In this document: piece after piece, positions 61,620 through 64,000 of the stretch
Layout: the number at the start of each line of letters is the position of its first letter
How positions within the stretch are numbered: position 1 is the first letter of the stretch
Source of the DNA: Brevibacillus ruminantium
GTDB lineage: Bacteria > Bacillota > Bacilli > Brevibacillales > Brevibacillaceae
Reading direction: 5' to 3'
Assembly: GCF_023746555.1 (NCBI RefSeq)
Contig: NZ_CP098755.1
Location: forward strand, 4,985,001 to 5,049,000
Length of the DNA stretch: 64,000 nucleotides
Translations under genes and position numbers: made by a program
Notes under the pieces: generated by a model
What the model saw: only the letters and a program-made list of their open reading frames with translations
Databases searched by the model: none
Told to the model about the DNA's origin: nothing

Positions 61620-62660
61620 CTACGGGAAAAGCGGCACCAGGGACAACCCGGCCGTCTCCTTCAGCCCAAACATCAGGTTCATGTTTTGAATCGCCTGCCC
61701 CGCAGCCCCTTTGACGACATTGTCGATGACCGCTAGCACGATAACCCGGCCCGTACGCTCGTCGACATGCAGTGCAATGTCGCAGAAATTGGAACCGTAG
61801 ACCTCTTTGGTCCGCGGATGACTGCCCTGCGCACGGACCCGGACGTAGGGTTTGTCTGCGTACACACTCTCATAGAGCTCCTGTACCTGGGAGGGTGACA
61901 CTGCGCTCTCCAATGTTCCGTAAGCGGTGACGAGAATCCCCCTGGTCATCGGAACGAGATGGGGCGTAAATTGGATAAGCTGCTGAAGTCCGGTCTGTTT
62001 GCTCAGCTCCTGCTCGATCTCCGGCGTATGCTGATGGGCTCCCACTTTGTAGGCATGGATGCTCTCGTTTAATTCACTGTAGTGAACTCCGAGTGAGACA
62101 CCACGGCCCGCCCCCGAAACGCCGGATTTGGCATCGACGATCCAGCTTTTCGGATTTACCCAGCCCGACTGTGCCAATGGAAGCAAGCCCAGGAGCGCAG
62201 CCGTGGGGTAGCAGCCCGGATTGGCGATCAGATCGGCTTTGGCTATTTCCTCCGCGTGCCACTCAGACAGGCCGTACACGGCTTTTTCCAGCCATGGTGC
62301 CTCAGCAGGCTGCCGTTTGTACCAGCTTCGGTAGTCTTCGCCATTTTTCAAGCGAAAATCTCCAGACAGATCGATTACTTTGGTACCGTTCTCAAGCAGG
62401 GCTGGTGAAAGCTCCGTACTCACACCTGCCGGAGTAGCCAGAAAAATGACATCATTGTCTGCTGCCATCTGCTCCGCATCAATTTTGGCCAAAGGCGGCA
62501 GTGGATGTGCATGCAAATGCGGAAATACATTTGCGAGCGCTTCTCCCTCTGATGAACTTGAATAAAGATGAGCCACCTGCACATCAGAATGGCCCGCCAA
62601 GAGACGTATAAGCTCGACACCGCTGTAACCAGTAGCGCCGACAATCCCGACCCGAATCAT
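61620..62660 (-). CDS. argC: N-acetyl-gamma-glutamyl-phosphate reductase
   Basis: NADPH-dependent reduction to N-acetylglutamate semialdehyde. 346 residues: nucleotide-binding VGIVGATGYSGVELIRLL at the N-terminus, catalytic Cys in IANPGCYPTAALLGL, DAKSGVSGAGRG, and HTPEIEQEL. ATG at 62660 with GGGAGAGAG upstream. First gene of argC-argB-argD behind an ArgR-boxed promoter. Confidence 0.96.
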   Translation of the reverse strand: MIRVGIVGATGYSGVELIRLLAGHSDVQVAHLYSSSSEGEALANVFPHLHAHPLPPLAKIDAEQMAADNDVIFLATPAGVSTELSPALLENGTKVIDLSGDFRLKNGEDYRSWYKRQPAEAPWLEKAVYGLSEWHAEEIAKADLIANPGCYPTAALLGLLPLAQSGWVNPKSWIVDAKSGVSGAGRGVSLGVHYSELNESIHAYKVGAHQHTPEIEQELSKQTGLQQLIQFTPHLVPMTRGILVTAYGTLESAVSPSQVQELYESVYADKPYVRVRAQGSHPRTKEVYGSNFCDIALHVDERTGRVIVLAVIDNVVKGAAGQAIQNMNLMFGLKETAGLSLVPLFP

Positions 62661-62677
62661 AGTCTCTCTCCCTTTTT

Positions 62678-62723
62678 TGTATTTTTATACATGAATGATA
62701 ATAAAAATTCATACAAAACACAA
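62678..62723 (-). promoter_or_regulatory. argCBD promoter with ArgR-type operators
   Basis: Minus strand TTGTGT (62723-62718), 17-base spacer, TATCAT (62700-62695). TGTATTTTTATACA (62678-62691) is a perfect ARG-box palindrome just downstream of the -10. A second, weaker TGAATTTTTATTAT box (62698-62711) lies in the spacer. Confidence 0.8.
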
Positions 62724-62735
62724 CCCTTTCCACAT

Positions 62736-62769
62736 AGAAAAAGCGCCCGACGGGAAAAATCGGACGCTT
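62736..62769 (-). terminator. Terminator of the cytochrome c gene
   Basis: Stem aagcgcccga (62741-62750) / tcggacgctt (62760-62769), one G-T pair; the minus strand continues TTTTTCT. It lies 16 bases beyond the stop codon and just upstream of the argC promoter. Confidence 0.85.
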
Positions 62770-62785
62770 GTCTGTGTCATCTCTA

Positions 62786-63154
62786 TTATTTTTTGTCTGC
62801 AAGCCACGCAGCTACGGTATCTGCGTCTGCCCCGGATACAAGACCACCGGGCATTCCGCCTTTCCCGTTTTTCAGGATCTCCAGAATCTGCTCTTTGGTG
62901 TATCTATCTCCGACCTTCGTCAGATTGGGACCGACTGCACCCGAAAGATCCTGCCCATGACAGCTGGAACATTTGCTGTTGAACAAGGTTTGTGCCGTGG
63001 CAGCATCATATCCGCCCGAAGGTGCACTCGGAGCAGTTTCGCCCGCTGGTGGTGTCGTCGCAGGTGGCGGTGCAGCTTGTTTGCCGCCGCCTCCACAAGC
63101 TCCCAGCAACAGAACAAGCGCAGCGGAAAGGACAGTTAATGGGAATCGCTTCAT
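62786..63154 (-). CDS. Membrane-anchored c-type cytochrome (c551, CccB-like)
   Basis: 122 residues. Lipoprotein signal with LLLGAC (Cys about 20), a Pro/Ala/Thr-rich linker (about 25-47), and a small cytochrome c domain: haem attachment CSSCH and axial Met in NGKGGMPGG. A low-potential extracytoplasmic electron carrier between the bc complex and a caa3-type oxidase. In B. subtilis cccB lies between prfB and ftsE; here it follows yciI and prfB, but ftsE is 28 kb away. Confidence 0.88.
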   Translation of the reverse strand: MKRFPLTVLSAALVLLLGACGGGGKQAAPPPATTPPAGETAPSAPSGGYDAATAQTLFNSKCSSCHGQDLSGAVGPNLTKVGDRYTKEQILEILKNGKGGMPGGLVSGADADTVAAWLADKK

Positions 63155-63233
63155 GGCTGTTCCCTCCTTATTGAAGAATATTTCTTCGCTAAGTATGCCT
63201 CCGCTGCGCTCTATTCATTCTTGATTTAACAAA

Positions 63234-63503
63234 TCATCCTAAAGGAAATTCCAGAGCGCCCCACTCTCGCAGTTCCAGCGTCCGCGCTCCTTCTTTGATT
63301 ACCGGATCTGCTTCGGCCAGTTCCCGTGCTTCCTCTTCGGATGAAGCTTTGTAAATTACCATGCCGCCTTTTTTGTCCGTAAACGGGCCTGCCATCACGA
63401 CCTTGCCCTGTTTGTACAAATCATTGATATAGTCCAGGTGGGCCGGGCGAATTTTTGCATTCAAATCCGCATCCGTAATGGTTAGCATTGCGACGTAGTA
63501 CAT
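63234..63503 (-). CDS. YciI family protein
   Basis: 89 residues of the YciI/YCII fold: MYYVAMLTITDADLNAKIRP, HLDYINDLYKQGKVVMAGPF, DKKGGMVIY, ADPVIKEGARTLELREW. The conserved His (PAHLDY) and Asp (ADP) form the putative active site of this dimeric alpha+beta-barrel family, whose reactions are mostly unknown. Single small gene between prfB and the cytochrome. Confidence 0.85.
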   Translation of the reverse strand: MYYVAMLTITDADLNAKIRPAHLDYINDLYKQGKVVMAGPFTDKKGGMVIYKASSEEEARELAEADPVIKEGARTLELREWGALEFPLG

Positions 63504-63572
63504 TGGTTTCCTCTCCCTTTGCTATGGTTTGTCGTCTCATCCTGCCATGCGGCACTGCGAAAATGGACCTGC

Positions 63573-64000
63573 TTATTGTGGACGGTCGATTTGTGACCGC
63601 AGGTAGGCATCAATAAAGGAATCAATCTCTCCGTCCATCACCGCTTGCACATTTCCAATCTCCACATTGGTGCGATGATCCTTCACCAGGCTGTAAGGGT
63701 GGAACACGTAGGAGCGAATCTGGCTGCCCCAGGCGATATCCTTTTGCTCGCCCTGGATGGCTTGCAGGGCTTTTTCCTGCTCTTCGCGCTTTTGTTCAAA
63801 AAGGCGTGCCATCAGCATCTTCATCGCACGCTCACGGTTTTTAATCTGCGAACGTTCGGTTTGACAGGTGACCACAATTCCCGTGGGCAAATGGGTAATC
63901 CGAACCGCAGAGTCGGTCGTATTAATATGCTGTCCACCCGCTCCGCTGGAACGATAGGTATCTATCTTCAAATCCTCGGAACGGATGTTGATCTCATTGT
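63573..64000 (-). CDS. prfB: Peptide chain release factor 2, C-terminal part (gene continues past the window)
   Basis: The last about 142 codons of RF2; the 5' part lies beyond base 64000. The peptidyl-tRNA hydrolysis motif GGQ is in [20 protein letters not shown], followed by [14 protein letters not shown] and the C-terminal [17 protein letters not shown]2 terminates at UGA and UAA. The UGA-specific SPF motif and any programmed frameshift are outside the window. Confidence 0.95.
   Translation of the reverse strand, partial: NEINIRSEDLKIDTYRSSGAGGQHINTTDSAVRITHLPTGIVVTCQTERSQIKNRERAMKMLMARLFEQKREEQEKALQAIQGEQKDIAWGSQIRSYVFHPYSLVKDHRTNVEIGNVQAVMDGEIDSFIDAYLRSQIDRPQ

Noticed and set aside
1..64000. 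tRNA or rRNA genes
   Set aside because: No cloverleaf or rRNA-like sequence was recognised by eye on either strand; a tRNAscan run would settle it.

Overview
The window looks like a chromosome segment of a spore-forming Firmicute of the Paenibacillaceae, most likely Brevibacillus or a close relative. The evidence is strong AGGAGG-type ribosome binding sites, frequent TTG/GTG starts, Bacillus-type gene content (hprK, hisZ with short hisG, ftsEX, a SpoVB-like exporter) and a backbone order resembling B. subtilis: prfB - cccB - ftsE - ftsX - ctpB - minJ - uvrB - uvrA - hprK - yvoF - hisZGDBHAFI, all read leftwards. The genus is inferred from gene content, not proven.

Layout. 1-6.9 kb: complete hisZ-G-D-B-H-A-F-IE operon (no hisC or histidinol phosphatase), then a yvoF-like acyltransferase and hprK. 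8.6-10.8 kb: a rightward agr-like peptide-signalling cassette (kinase, AgrB-like protease, short precursor) with no agrA. 10.8-11.8 kb: a YvlD-like membrane protein and an HD hydrolase. 11.9-14.6 kb: a graveyard of transposase fragments and broken genes. 14.6-16.6 kb: an AT-rich pair resembling a SAR2788-family secreted toxin and its immunity protein. 16.8-19.2 kb: exonuclease, small lipoprotein, WYL regulator. 19.6-25.6 kb: uvrBA behind a LexA-type box, and a FlgD-like protein with three tandem repeats. 25.9-34.2 kb: lipoprotein, YcdB-like protein, MinJ-like PDZ protein, CtpB-like protease, EnvC-like murein hydrolase, FtsX, FtsE.

34.6-38.8 kb: an alcohol dehydrogenase, then an AT-rich island with a HExxH-type putative peptide hydroxylase whose 5' end is frameshifted, an MFS exporter and the C-terminal half of a winged-helix regulator. 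39.1-41.3 kb: ECF sigma and DUF4179 anti-sigma. 41.5-44.2 kb: argGH behind an ArgR-type operator; 44.26-44.62 kb: an IS200/IS605-derived non-coding relic resembling an orphan omega RNA. 44.6-51.7 kb: cell-envelope genes (flippase, amidase, deacetylase, a sortase beside a His/Lys-rich protein ending in an MPKTG signal), a TipA-type MerR regulator, VanW and DUF4760. 51.8-54.05 kb: two tandem c-di-GMP-II-like riboswitches upstream of a 25-residue secreted peptide, an intrinsic terminator, DUF5317 and an HD-GYP phosphodiesterase. 54.1-62.7 kb: argC-argB-argD and carA-carB-argF, each block with its own ArgR-boxed promoter and with argJ missing. 62.8-64 kb: cytochrome c, YciI and the 3' part of prfB.

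The most interesting parts are the tandem riboswitch/peptide/HD-GYP locus, the sortase with its likely substrate, the agr-like cassette whose precursor lacks the usual Cys/Ser, the broken HExxH hydroxylase island, and the toxin/immunity locus with nearby decayed relatives. About 28 kb (argCBD-carAB-argF, sortase, argGH and accessory genes) separate prfB-cccB from ftsEX, which are neighbours in B. subtilis.
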